A DNA stretch of 64,000 nucleotides from a bacterium (lineage in GTDB: Bacteria > Myxococcota_A > Bradymonadia > UBA7976 > UBA1532), in the NCBI GenBank assembly GCA_030427205.1, contig JAUHXC010000039.1:37559-101558 (forward strand), in the 5' to 3' direction. Made by a program: the position numbers and the translations under genes. The stretch's first letter is position 1. Each line of letters begins with the position of its first letter. The notes below the pieces were generated by a model. It was given only the letters and a program-made list of their open reading frames with translations. It searched no databases and was not told the origin of the DNA. Below are positions 1 through 12,113 of the stretch, piece by piece.

Positions 1-2
1 GC

Positions 3-332
3 CAGCGGCGGGTCTACAACGTCGGGGATACCCACGACCTGAGCGAGAAGGCCTGGGTCGAAGCCATCGGCGCGGTCTTCGGCTGGCGCGGGCGGGTGGT
101 GACCGCGCCCGACGCCGCGCTGCCCGAGCATCTGCGGTTCGAGGGCGACGCCCGGCACCACCTGACGCTCGATACCCGCCGCATCCGCGACGAGCTGGGC
201 TTCGCCGAGACCGCCTCGCTGACCGAGGCGCTGCGGGCGACGATCGACTTCACGGCGAAGCACCCGCCGATCGGCGAGATGGCGCCGCCGCTGAATTACG
301 CCGCCGAGGACGCCGCGATCGCCGGCCTTTGA
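3..332 (+). CDS. NAD-dependent epimerase/dehydratase family protein, C-terminal part (5' end outside window)
   Basis: Frame open from window start; VYNVGDTHDLSEKAWVEAIG...RIRDELGFAETASLTEALRATIDF resembles the C-terminus of extended-SDR epimerases. Confidence 0.55.
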   Translation, partial: QRRVYNVGDTHDLSEKAWVEAIGAVFGWRGRVVTAPDAALPEHLRFEGDARHHLTLDTRRIRDELGFAETASLTEALRATIDFTAKHPPIGEMAPPLNYAAEDAAIAGL

Positions 333-478
333 CCCGCGGGCGGCCCGAAACCCCCGCAGAATCGCCTCGCTGGGGCAGCTGGTGGCCTCGCCCGGGCCGC
401 TTCTCTTGGACGATAGGCCGGCGCCCTTCGCCCGTTGGCACTCGGCCCTGCGCGGCCCCTGCGTCGCCCTGCGGGGCT

Positions 479-925
479 TCAGCGGGGCGAAGGCGGCGGG
501 CGCGGCGGGTCGTCTCCGCCGCCGCCGCCCGGGTTGCCCGGTCCGCGGGGGTCGTCGGGCAGGCCGCCGCCCGAGCCGCCCGAACCGCCCGAACCGCCGG
601 CCAGCCGCAAGCACGCACAGCAGGGGTCCGACGGCTCCTCGGCGCAGTAGAAGTGCGAGACCCCGTCGCAGCGCGGATCGCAGACCTCACGGGCCCGGGC
701 GGCCTCTTCGGGGCAGTCCTCCGGGCGGTGTTCGTAGGGCCAGAAGGCGTCGAGTTGCGGCCCGCCATCGGTCGCCTCGCCGTCCGGCTCGGCGTCGGCC
801 TCGCCGTCCGATCCGGGGCCGACATCGGAGAATGGCCGGTCGCCGATGGCGACGAGGCAGCCGCTGCTGGCCGGGCCGACGAGCAGCATCGAGAGCGCGA
901 GCGCCGCGAGCGAGCGCATGTTCAC
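479..925 (-). CDS. Small putative lipoprotein with Cys-rich segment and Gly/Pro-rich tail
   Basis: Signal peptide with lipobox-like LVGPASSGC; cysteine-rich middle; low-complexity tail. Confidence 0.45.
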   Translation of the reverse strand: MNMRSLAALALSMLLVGPASSGCLVAIGDRPFSDVGPGSDGEADAEPDGEATDGGPQLDAFWPYEHRPEDCPEEAARAREVCDPRCDGVSHFYCAEEPSDPCCACLRLAGGSGGSGGSGGGLPDDPRGPGNPGGGGGDDPPRPPPSPR

Positions 926-1042
926 CTCCGCGGTTGTGGTGCGTGGGCCTTCATCATCACCGCTCGACCCTGCGCGCGACGACGCGGGCTCTCGCGTCGC
1001 TGCGGGTGCGAGATCTCGCGCTGCGCCGGGCCTCAGGCGCCG

Positions 1043-1978
1043 TCAGTCGATCCGCTGGCCGAAGTAGAAGATCACCCGCCGGCGCGGGCCCGGCGGCCGC
1101 CTGCGGTTGTGATCGAGCACCGCCGCGCGCAGCGCCTCCATGCGGCGGCGGGTCTCGCTGAGCAGCGCGAGCACCTCGCCGTCGAGCGGGTGATCGGGCC
1201 CCACCTCGAAGGTGTAGGTGCTGCCGCCGGTGTGGTCGGTGGCCTGCGCCGCGCCGCCGGTGGCGAGCTTGGCGCTCAGCGTGCCCATCACCGCCCGCAG
1301 GTGGTCGTAGACCGCCGCCGGCCAGCCGGCGCGATCGCCGAAGGGGATGGCGTAGTCGACGCAGCGCCAGCCGCCGTCGATGGCCTCGATGTGCCCCGCG
1401 GCCTCGAGCCGGGCCAGGGCCCCGTCGAGCAGCTCGTCGTCGCCGAGCATCGGCGCGAGTGCCGCCCGATCGGCGGTGGTGCGGTGGTAGAGCGTGACCC
1501 AGACGAGGCGCGCGGCGGCCTCGACCCGCGAGGGGGCTTCGCCGTCGACCACCGCGCCGAACCGCGCCGAGGGCCCGCGCCCCGTGCGGTAGGCCAGGCC
1601 GCTGTCGACCAGCTCGTCGAGCGCGGCGGCGAAGACCTTGGGGTGGGCGTCGGCGAAGCGCCCGTCGAGCTCCCAGCGCTCGACGGGCCCCTCGTCGCGC
1701 ATGCAGCGGTAGAGCTCGGCGATCAGGGGCAGCGGGCGCTCGGCGCGCAGGCGGCGCGCGCGGCGCACGTGATCGTGGTAGGTGCGCAGCTTCAGCCCGA
1801 AGAGGTCGGCGAGCAGTGAGGCGCGCAGGCCCTCGCGGCGCAGCGCGTCGTCGACCTCGGCGAAGACGCGGCTCGGCAGCTCGGCGAGCGAGGGGCGGTG
1901 GTCGGCGGCGCGGGTGATGGCGGCGACGAGCGAGGCGCACTCGCGCAGCAGCCCGTCGATGAGCAATGCGGTGTTCAT
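1043..1978 (-). CDS. Conserved hypothetical protein, possible winged-helix regulatory protein
   Basis: MNTALLIDGLLRECASLVAAITRAA...; start at 1978 chosen over the much longer GC-driven ORF. Confidence 0.5.
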   Translation of the reverse strand: MNTALLIDGLLRECASLVAAITRAADHRPSLAELPSRVFAEVDDALRREGLRASLLADLFGLKLRTYHDHVRRARRLRAERPLPLIAELYRCMRDEGPVERWELDGRFADAHPKVFAAALDELVDSGLAYRTGRGPSARFGAVVDGEAPSRVEAAARLVWVTLYHRTTADRAALAPMLGDDELLDGALARLEAAGHIEAIDGGWRCVDYAIPFGDRAGWPAAVYDHLRAVMGTLSAKLATGGAAQATDHTGGSTYTFEVGPDHPLDGEVLALLSETRRRMEALRAAVLDHNRRRPPGPRRRVIFYFGQRID

Positions 1979-2092
1979 ATCGCCACGATAGCCAACCGGC
2001 GCCCGGCCTTCGGGCAGGAAATCCCGGGTCGGGTGTAAGAACTGCCCCTTCACCGCATAGGGTGTCGGCGTCACATCGCAGGGAGGCACACC

Positions 2093-4519
<2,427 letters not shown>

Positions 4520-4608
4520 CAGCGGTGCTCGCATCCGTTGATGCCCGCTGTGAGCGACCGACGCGGCCCGAGATCGCGCCCGTGACCCGCCCGCGGTAGC
4601 GTAGAGGC

Positions 4609-5538
4609 ATGATCGAAGCCCTGCGCACCCTGGCCGACCTGCTCGACGGCGGCCGCACCCCCAGCGAAGCCTTCGACCTGCTCGCCCGCGCCGGTGTCTC
4701 CTGGGCCGCCGAAGCCCGGGCGGCGGTGGCGACGGGCGGCGATCCGGCGGGCGCGCTGGTCAGAGCCGGCGCGCTCGATCCCGACGAGGTCACCGATCTG
4801 GGCGGCGCCGCGGCGGCCATCGAGCCGGCGGCGCTGCGGCTGGCCGCCCGCCGGCGAGCCGCGGGCCATGCCGCCCGGCGCGGCGCCCTGCGCGCGCTGA
4901 TTCTGCCCGGGCTGGGCACGTTGACCACCGCGCTGACCGGCTTGTGGATCCCACGCGGCGCCGCCGAGCGGATCGTCGACATCTTGCCGCTCGCGGTTGT
5001 CGCGCTGCTGGTGCTCGGCGCCACCCGTCCGTGGGTCTCGGCCCGGCTGCGCGGCCTCGCTCAGCGGCTGCCCGGCGGGCGACGGCGCGCCGCGCTGCAT
5101 GGTCTGTGGGCCGCCGCGCCGCTGGACGGCCCCGGGTTGGCCCGCGCCGCCCGCTTCGTGCCCGCCGGACCCCTCGCGCGGGCCTGCGCTCGCAGCGCCC
5201 GGCGCATCGAGCAGGGCGACTCGCTGGACGGCGTGCTGCCCACGGCCGCCGAAGTCGGCGCCGAGGCCGCCGGCGCCATCGTGGCCGGCGTCGCCGATCC
5301 GCGGGCCCTCACGGCCGCCGCCGACGACACCGATCGCCGCGCCGCCGCCCGCTGGATCTTCGCGGTGCGCCTCGCCGGCTGGGCGGCGCTGTTCTTCGTC
5401 TCGGTGCGTTTGATCGGCGCGCTCCTCACCGCCGATATCGGCTCGGTCGAGGGGCTGGAGGGGCTGGAGGGGCTGCTGCCCGGCGGCGTCGATCCGAAAG
5501 CGATGGAAGAGCTGATGCGCGAGCTGGACCTGCCTTGA
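4609..5538 (+). CDS. Membrane protein, possibly type II secretion F domain-like
   Basis: LRTLADLLDGGRTPSEAFDLLARAG start resembles GspF-type repeats; two hydrophobic regions. Confidence 0.4.
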   Translation: MIEALRTLADLLDGGRTPSEAFDLLARAGVSWAAEARAAVATGGDPAGALVRAGALDPDEVTDLGGAAAAIEPAALRLAARRRAAGHAARRGALRALILPGLGTLTTALTGLWIPRGAAERIVDILPLAVVALLVLGATRPWVSARLRGLAQRLPGGRRRAALHGLWAAAPLDGPGLARAARFVPAGPLARACARSARRIEQGDSLDGVLPTAAEVGAEAAGAIVAGVADPRALTAAADDTDRRAAARWIFAVRLAGWAALFFVSVRLIGALLTADIGSVEGLEGLEGLLPGGVDPKAMEELMRELDLP

Positions 5539-5540
5539 TA

Positions 5541-7097
5541 CTATGCGCCGGGGGGTGAACCATCGAAAGCAAGGCGAAAGCCTATATTATGCATCGACAT
5601 GTGCGGCGCCCCGGCGTAGCGGTGTCCAATCCCCAAGTATGACCGCCTCTTGCTCGTGAATGCCCCCCCTCGCATCACGCGCCGAAGGTGCGGCGAACGT
5701 CTGGTTGTGGCTGCCCCGGCGGGCCAGTGCGCTGCACCGGGGTAGTCTGGTGTGGATGTCCACTCTGCGACGTTGCCGTGCAGATCATAGAATCCATGAC
5801 AGGCGTCGAGGGAGCCGACCGGCTGCGGGCTCGATGCTCGGAAGTGGGCCACGGTTGTGAGCGGGATCCCGGCGCAGTAGTCGCGAGACGACCAGTCTGG
5901 CGAGTTGCGAACCGCCACGACCCACTCGTCGTCCGTCGGAAGTCGAGCGTCGACCCAGTTGGCGAAGGCGACAGCGAAGTACCAGGACACCCAGCGGGCG
6001 GGCTGAGTCGGCGTATCGTCCACGGCGGTTGCGGAGAACATGACGGGTGCACCGGGGAGCATGTGCTGCACTTGAGCCCAACTCACCTCCCGGGCACCGA
6101 GCGAGACATCGGGTGTGCAGGCGCTGTCGTCCGGATCGCACATGGGCAGCGCGATCATTTCGCCTCGGATCGCCATCGCGCTCAGACCCAGGGGGAAGGG
6201 GAATACCGCTTTCAGGTGGCTGGAGACGCGAGCGCGGGCGTGCTCGACGTCCAGGTCGTATGCACCTTCCTCGAGTGCCAACTCGAGCGCAGCCAGGAGC
6301 ATTCCGAAGCGTTCCGCCACCACGAGTCCGTTGGGAGAACGCACACCCGAGTCATCAGTGATGGATTCCAGCATGTCCAGCACATCGTGAACTCGCTGGA
6401 GCCCGCATGGAACACCAGGGCCGTCCGCCGATGCAACTCTGGTCCAAGGATTGGCCGATACGACCGCGCGTGGATCAACTTTGCCGAGCGGATAGGCTCG
6501 GGCGCATTGGGGGGCCTCCTCACTATGGTCTGCCTCGTCGTCTATCGGCTTGATATGCGTATCCTCTCCTTCGGTACCGCCCCCGCCGGAGACATCATGG
6601 GCGGCGGTCTGACCTCCCGCATCGCTCCGACTATGGACATCAGAAAGCGGGGAGGCGTCCGATGCCCACGGCCTCCACTGCACGACACCCCAGCTCAGCG
6701 CCGCGAAGAGCGCTGCTGCGGCCAGCACGCCTCGCCGACGGGATGCTGTCGCCCACGGGGTTTCGACCTGACTCTTGACTGCCCACTCTCGCTGAGACCA
6801 CGCGGCGAAGGTTCTGCTCTCGGGTCGCGGAGCGAGTAGGGCACTGGCTCGCTCTAGCCAGGATGTCAAGGCGCACTGACCTGTCTCGGGGTCGGCGTAG
6901 CAGCGAAGCGCAGTCAAGTCGTGGAGCAATTGCTCGGAGGCGTTTCTGCCTACCGGAATCTGAGCTCTGAGGGCTGCATCCGGAATGAGGAGACTCCGCG
7001 TACCCGGATCCGCCAGCCCACATGAAACCGCAAGCCGGTGGATCTCGCTCAGCGTGCTGTTGGTCACACCACTCTCCATGCTGCCAAGCTGCGGCAT
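5541..7097 (-). CDS. EAD-like domain - TM - formylglycine-generating enzyme (FGE/SUMF1)-like protein
   Basis: C-terminal GFYDLHGNVAEWTS...RVMRGGAF...IGFRLAFDG is the FGE-sulfatase signature; N-terminal IHRLAVSCGLADPGTRSLLIPDAALRAQIPVGRNASEQLLHDLTALRCYADPETGQCALTSWLERASALL resembles effector-associated death-like domains; TM GVLAAAALFAALSWGVV. Confidence 0.75.
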   Translation of the reverse strand: MPQLGSMESGVTNSTLSEIHRLAVSCGLADPGTRSLLIPDAALRAQIPVGRNASEQLLHDLTALRCYADPETGQCALTSWLERASALLAPRPESRTFAAWSQREWAVKSQVETPWATASRRRGVLAAAALFAALSWGVVQWRPWASDASPLSDVHSRSDAGGQTAAHDVSGGGGTEGEDTHIKPIDDEADHSEEAPQCARAYPLGKVDPRAVVSANPWTRVASADGPGVPCGLQRVHDVLDMLESITDDSGVRSPNGLVVAERFGMLLAALELALEEGAYDLDVEHARARVSSHLKAVFPFPLGLSAMAIRGEMIALPMCDPDDSACTPDVSLGAREVSWAQVQHMLPGAPVMFSATAVDDTPTQPARWVSWYFAVAFANWVDARLPTDDEWVVAVRNSPDWSSRDYCAGIPLTTVAHFRASSPQPVGSLDACHGFYDLHGNVAEWTSTPDYPGAAHWPAGAATTRRSPHLRRVMRGGAFTSKRRSYLGIGHRYAGAPHMSMHNIGFRLAFDGSPPGA

Positions 7098-7219
7098 CCT
7101 AGATCATGGTGGGGAGTCAAGCCAAAGCGCCCGCTATAACGCAGCTATTTCGCTGGCAGAGGTGACTGGCTCTCGGCGTCCAGCCGTGCTCACAAGCTCG
7201 GCTGGACCCGGCGCAGACC

Positions 7220-7909
7220 TCAGCGGGGCAGGAACTCGATGCGGTCGATGATGGCGGCGGCCTTGCCGTCGGTATTGTTGGCGTCGGACTTGATGCCGAT
7301 GGCCTTGATGCGCGGCGGGGCCTTGCCGAAGGCCTTCTTGTAGTCGGCGACCACGTCCCGCTCGACCTCGATCCAGCCGCCGTCGTAGCCCTTGGCGCTG
7401 GCCACGGGGATGTACTTCACGTTGTCGAAGCGGTCGGCGGTGATGAAGACGCCCGCCGGGTTCTTCGAGGCGAAGGCGTAGCCCAGCGTATCGGGCGGCG
7501 AGAGCAGGCCGCCGCCGCGATCGAAGATCACGAAGACCCGCAGGGCGGCGTCTTCGGTGCCTTTGCGCCGCAGGTCGCCCTTCTCGGGCCACGCGGTGAC
7601 CTTGAACCGGATGCGGATGCGGGGGGCGGCGTTGGGGTCGAGCGGGAAGCCGCGTTCGGTGCCGACGGTGGTCGAGTCTTCGTTCTGGGCGGTGTGCAGC
7701 GCGCCGTCGGCGATGCGCCAGCGGTCGGCGTCGCCCCGCTGCTCCTTCCAGCCGTTGGCCTTCATCCACTTCAGCGCCGGCTGCGAGCGGCCGTCGAAGG
7801 TGACCGACCACGCGGGGGCGGCGCTGGCGGGCGCGGTGAGGGCGCCCGCGAGCAGTCCGGCGAGCGCGGCGAGCGCGATGTGGGGGCGCTGCGGTCTGTG
7901 ATGCGTCAT
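7220..7909 (-). CDS. DUF3047-like exported protein
   Basis: Signal peptide; AWSVTFDGRSQPALKWMKAN...RIRIRFKVTAWPEKGD...GYAFASKNPAG...DYKKAFGKAPPRIKAIGIKSDANNTDGKA. Confidence 0.65.
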   Translation of the reverse strand: MTHHRPQRPHIALAALAGLLAGALTAPASAAPAWSVTFDGRSQPALKWMKANGWKEQRGDADRWRIADGALHTAQNEDSTTVGTERGFPLDPNAAPRIRIRFKVTAWPEKGDLRRKGTEDAALRVFVIFDRGGGLLSPPDTLGYAFASKNPAGVFITADRFDNVKYIPVASAKGYDGGWIEVERDVVADYKKAFGKAPPRIKAIGIKSDANNTDGKAAAIIDRIEFLPR

Positions 7910-7993
7910 CGTTGCTCCTCTCGTCGTGGCGCGGCGTCGCGCGCGGGCAAAAGTCGCCCGAGGCGGCGCCGCTATTCATTCGCCGGGTCGGCG

Positions 7994-9034
7994 TCAGCGC
8001 GCCTTGGGGCGGGCGAAGCCCTTCTCGACCAGCGCCGCCGCGGTCATGCGGAAGGTCTCGTCCAGGTCGGCGTACTCGATGCCGAGCACGTCCCGCGAGC
8101 GGGTATTGTCCACCGGCGCGGCGCGGCCGAGCAGCTGGCGCAGCGTCGCGAAGGTCAGCCGCGGGTCGAAGACGGCGGCGACCCACATCGCGATGTTCGG
8201 CAGCTGGCCGGTCTGGATCGCGTATTGCGGCAACAGCCGTTCGAGGTCGCCGGCCATGTCGCGCATCCACATGCCGGTGTGGCTGAGCAGAAACCGCCCC
8301 TCGATGGTGTCGTCTTCGAGGGCCTTGATGTGCGCGTCGGCCACGTCGCGCACGTCGACGAGGTTGAACCAGAAGCGCGGGACGGCGGGGAAGGTGCCCA
8401 CCAGCAGGTCGCGGAAGACGCCCAGGCTGGTGCGCACATGGGCCGCGGTGAACGGCTCGCCGAGCACCAGCACCGGGTTGATCGAGACCGCGCTGACGTC
8501 GTCGAGGGCCTCGACGAACGACCACACCGAGCGCTCGGCCCGGGTCTTGGCCAGCCCGTAGGGGTCGCTCTTGACGGTGGCCTCGTCGTTCCAGTGGGTC
8601 TCGTCGTAGACCACGCCCGGCCGGGGCTGGCTGTAGACCGCCGCCGCCGACGATGTCTGCACGATGCGCCGCACGCTGCCCGCCTTGCGCACCGCCGAGA
8701 GCACGTTGTTCACCCCGTCCACCGACGGCGCGACGATCTCCCGCTGGGGGTCCTTGGCCGAGAACCGGGCCACCGCCGCGGTATGGATCAGGCCGGCGCA
8801 GCCGTCGATGACCGTGTCGAAGCTGCCGAGCTCGAGCAGATCGGCGCGATGCAGCTCGAGCGTGCCCGGGTGGCGCTCGGCCATCTGCTTCAGGTGGGTG
8901 GTCTTCTCGGCGTCGTCCGGGTTGCGCACGGTGGCCCGCACCTGGTGTCCGCGGGCCAGCAGGCGGTCGACGATGTGGCTGCCGATGAAGCCCGAGGCGC
9001 CGGTCACGCAGACGATGTCTTCTCCGATCTTCAC
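7994..9034 (-). CDS. NAD-dependent epimerase/dehydratase (dihydroflavonol reductase/3beta-HSD-like)
   Basis: VTGASGFIGSHIVDRLLARGHQVRATVRNPDD Rossmann motif. Confidence 0.8.
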   Translation of the reverse strand: MKIGEDIVCVTGASGFIGSHIVDRLLARGHQVRATVRNPDDAEKTTHLKQMAERHPGTLELHRADLLELGSFDTVIDGCAGLIHTAAVARFSAKDPQREIVAPSVDGVNNVLSAVRKAGSVRRIVQTSSAAAVYSQPRPGVVYDETHWNDEATVKSDPYGLAKTRAERSVWSFVEALDDVSAVSINPVLVLGEPFTAAHVRTSLGVFRDLLVGTFPAVPRFWFNLVDVRDVADAHIKALEDDTIEGRFLLSHTGMWMRDMAGDLERLLPQYAIQTGQLPNIAMWVAAVFDPRLTFATLRQLLGRAAPVDNTRSRDVLGIEYADLDETFRMTAAALVEKGFARPKAR

Positions 9035-9114
9035 GCGCTCTCCCCGCCCCGCGCGCCGGGCGCCGGGCCGTGCGCACTGTACAGCGCAGCGCCCGGCCGT
9101 GGTACTGATTCGCC

Positions 9115-10242
9115 ATGCGCATTCTCGCTCTCGTCGCGTTCGGTTGCGCGCTCGTCGTCGGCTGGGGTTCGGCCGCCGCCATCGAGCGCGGCCCGCACCC
9201 GCAGCAGGTGGGCCCCGATCGCGCGCAGCTCGTCTGGCGCGGCGGTGACGTCAAGGCGCTGCGGCTGATCGGCCCGGCGGGTACGACGACCCATGGTATT
9301 CCACCGCCCGACGCCCGCGGCCGGGTGCGCGTGGCCCTGACCGGGCTGACGCCGGGCACCCGCTACCGGTATTTCATCGATGCGGAGACCGGCCCGATCG
9401 AAGGGCGCTTTCATACCCCGCCGGCGCCGGGCACGCCGTTCAGCTTCGTGGCCTATGGCGACTCGCGCACCGACCACCGGGTGCACGCCGCCCTGGCCGT
9501 GCGCATCGCCGCCGCCGACCCCGATCTGGTGCTGCACACCGGCGATCTGGTCACCCGCGGCGGGCGCGACGCCGAGTGGGGCGAGTTCTTCCGGGCGGCG
9601 ACGCCGATCACCCGCCGGGCGATGCTGGTGCCCGTGCTGGGCAATCACGACCTCGACTATGGCGACCCCGCGCCGCTGCTGCGCCACTTCGCGCTGCCCG
9701 ACGACCGCACGTACTTCGCCTTCACCTGGGGCAATGTGCGCTTCGTGGGCCTCGACTCGGAGGTCGCGGTGACCGACGGCGAGGGCGCGCCCGACGCCGA
9801 GCAGCTCGAGTGGCTGCGCGGCGAGTTGAAGGCGGCGCGCATCGACCCGCGCATCGCCCATGTGGTGGCCTTCGTGCACAAGGGGCCCTACAGCGGGCAC
9901 CCCAGCCGCAGCGGCAACATCGGCTTGCGTACGCACCTGCCCGAGCTGCGGGCGGCGGGCCTGAGCCTGATCGTCAGCGGCCACGACCACTACTACGAGC
10001 GCGGCGTCGACGCCCACGGCCTGCCGTATCTGGTGCTCGGCGGCGGCGGCGCGCCGCTCTACGGCACCCGCGGACCCGGCGAGCGCGAGGGCTTCACCGC
10101 CCACGTCAGCCGCCCGATCTACAGCTTCGGCCGCTTCAGGGTGCTGCCCGATCGCATCGAAGGCTGCGGGGTCGACCTCTCCGGGGTGCCTTTCGACTGC
10201 TTCAGCCTGCCCGCCGCGCCCGTCGCCGAGCACCGGCCATGA
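9115..10242 (+). CDS. Metallophosphoesterase with purple acid phosphatase-like N-terminal domain
   Basis: YGDSRTD, HTGDLVTRGG, LGNHDL, SGHDHYYERG metallophosphatase motifs. Confidence 0.85.
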   Translation: MRILALVAFGCALVVGWGSAAAIERGPHPQQVGPDRAQLVWRGGDVKALRLIGPAGTTTHGIPPPDARGRVRVALTGLTPGTRYRYFIDAETGPIEGRFHTPPAPGTPFSFVAYGDSRTDHRVHAALAVRIAAADPDLVLHTGDLVTRGGRDAEWGEFFRAATPITRRAMLVPVLGNHDLDYGDPAPLLRHFALPDDRTYFAFTWGNVRFVGLDSEVAVTDGEGAPDAEQLEWLRGELKAARIDPRIAHVVAFVHKGPYSGHPSRSGNIGLRTHLPELRAAGLSLIVSGHDHYYERGVDAHGLPYLVLGGGGAPLYGTRGPGEREGFTAHVSRPIYSFGRFRVLPDRIEGCGVDLSGVPFDCFSLPAAPVAEHRP

Positions 10243-12095
10243 GCCGGCTGCGCGACCGCCTGCGCCGACGCATTGCCCGGGTCGAGCATACGCTGCGCGG
10301 CGCGGTGGACCTGACCCGCGGCGCCCCTGCGGTGCCCGGCGCGGCGCTGCGCGGGCTGACCGGGCTCTTGCGGCGCAACGCGCGCGTCACGCCCGACGGC
10401 GCCGCCCTGCGCACCATCGAAGCCGACGCGCGCGTGCTGCGCTTCACCTGGGTCGAGCTGGACGCCGCCGTCGATCGCACCGCCGCGTGGTGGCGCCGCC
10501 GGGGCGTCGTGCGCGACGACGCGGTGGCGCTGATCCTGCCCAATCGGGCGGCGGCGGTCATCCACCAGCTCGGGCTGCTGCGGCTCGGCGCCATCGCCGC
10601 GCCCATCGACCCCGAGCGGCGGGGGCCGCCGTTGACCCACGTGCTGCGGGCGGTCGCGCCGCGCTTCATCCTCGTCGACGCCGCCGGGCGCGCGGCCCTC
10701 GACAGCCTCGACCACCCGCCCGCCGCGCGCGTCTTCGACTGCGACGGCGACTGCGACGGCCGCCTCGATACCAGCCCGGATGGCATGCGGCATGGCATCC
10801 CCCATGGCATCCCGTCCGGCGTTCGAGCGCATGGCGCGGAGGCGCCGACGGTGCGCGATCCGCTCGGCGTGCTCGAAGCGACCGCCCTGCTGCTCGCCAC
10901 CAGCGGCACGACCGGTCGACCCAAAGCCGCTCGACTGCCCCATCGGCGCATCCTCATGGCCGGGCTCGCCTTCCACGCGCTCGGGGCGCACCTGCGGCCG
11001 GACGACGTGGTCTTCACCCCGCTGCCGCTGTCCCACGCCTCGGCCCAGCTCGCCGGGCTGTCGGCGGCGCTGTGGTCGGGGGCCTGCTTCGCGCTCGCGC
11101 CGCGGTTCTCGACCCGCCGCTACTGGCGCGACGCCATCACGCTCGGCGCGACCGTGGGCCTGTACGTGGGCGAGACCGGGCGCTACCTGGCCGACGCGCC
11201 GCTCGACGCCGAGAGCCGGCGCCATACCGTGCATACGCTGCTGGGCAACGGCCTCGCCGGCGACGTCTGGCCGCGCCTGCAAGCGCAGAGCGGTGTGCGG
11301 CGCATCGTCGAGTTCTACGGCGCCACCGAGGGCAATACGCTGCTGATCAACGCCAGCGGAAAGGTGGGCAGCGTCGGCCGCCCGGTGGTGCCGGCGTTGA
11401 CCGTGCCCCGCTTCGGCGGCGCCGGTCCGCGCCCCGACCTGTGCCTCGCCCGCTACGACGTCGCCGGCGACGCGCACGTGCGCGACGCTGACGGGCGCGT
11501 CGTCGAGGTGCAGGTGGACGAGCCCGGCGAGCTGCTGGTGCGCATCACCACGCTCAACCCCATCCGGCGGTTCGACGGCTATCGCGACCCCGCGGCCACC
11601 GCTGCCAAGATCGTCACCGACGTGCGCAAACCGGGCGACCGCTGGTTCCGCACCGGTGATCTGCTGCGCGTCGATGCGGAGGGCGACTGGTTCTTCGTCG
11701 ACCGCATCGGCGATACCTTCCGCTGGAAGGGGCACAACGTCAGCACCCAGGCGGTGTCCGAGGCCCTCGCGCCGGCGATCGACGGGCCGTTTGCGGTCTA
11801 CGGGGTGACCCTGCCCGGCCGCGAGGGCCGCGCGGGCATGGTGGCGCTGGCCGGGGCGCCCGATCTCGACGGCCTGTACCGCTGCGCGCAGAGCCTGCCG
11901 TCGTACGCCCGGCCGCTGTTCGTGCGCCGGGTCGACGCCATCGAGCACACCGGCACGCAGAAGGTGCAGAAGGCGCGGCTGCGGGTCGAGGGCATCCAGT
12001 GCCGGGATGCCATCTGGATCATGACATCCGAAGGCTATGTGCCGCTGGATGACGCGGTGCGCGACGGTGTCATGGACGGCTCGCGCAGGCTGTGA
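10239..12095 (+). CDS. AMP-binding acyl-CoA synthetase (very-long-chain/FATP-like)
   Basis: LLATSGTTGRPKAARLPHRR; WFRTGDLLRVDAEGDWFFVDRIGDTFRWKGHNVSTQ; ATGA overlap with upstream gene. Confidence 0.85.
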   Translation: MSRLRDRLRRRIARVEHTLRGAVDLTRGAPAVPGAALRGLTGLLRRNARVTPDGAALRTIEADARVLRFTWVELDAAVDRTAAWWRRRGVVRDDAVALILPNRAAAVIHQLGLLRLGAIAAPIDPERRGPPLTHVLRAVAPRFILVDAAGRAALDSLDHPPAARVFDCDGDCDGRLDTSPDGMRHGIPHGIPSGVRAHGAEAPTVRDPLGVLEATALLLATSGTTGRPKAARLPHRRILMAGLAFHALGAHLRPDDVVFTPLPLSHASAQLAGLSAALWSGACFALAPRFSTRRYWRDAITLGATVGLYVGETGRYLADAPLDAESRRHTVHTLLGNGLAGDVWPRLQAQSGVRRIVEFYGATEGNTLLINASGKVGSVGRPVVPALTVPRFGGAGPRPDLCLARYDVAGDAHVRDADGRVVEVQVDEPGELLVRITTLNPIRRFDGYRDPAATAAKIVTDVRKPGDRWFRTGDLLRVDAEGDWFFVDRIGDTFRWKGHNVSTQAVSEALAPAIDGPFAVYGVTLPGREGRAGMVALAGAPDLDGLYRCAQSLPSYARPLFVRRVDAIEHTGTQKVQKARLRVEGIQCRDAIWIMTSEGYVPLDDAVRDGVMDGSRRL

Positions 12096-12113
12096 AGCTC
12101 GGCCGAGGCTGTT

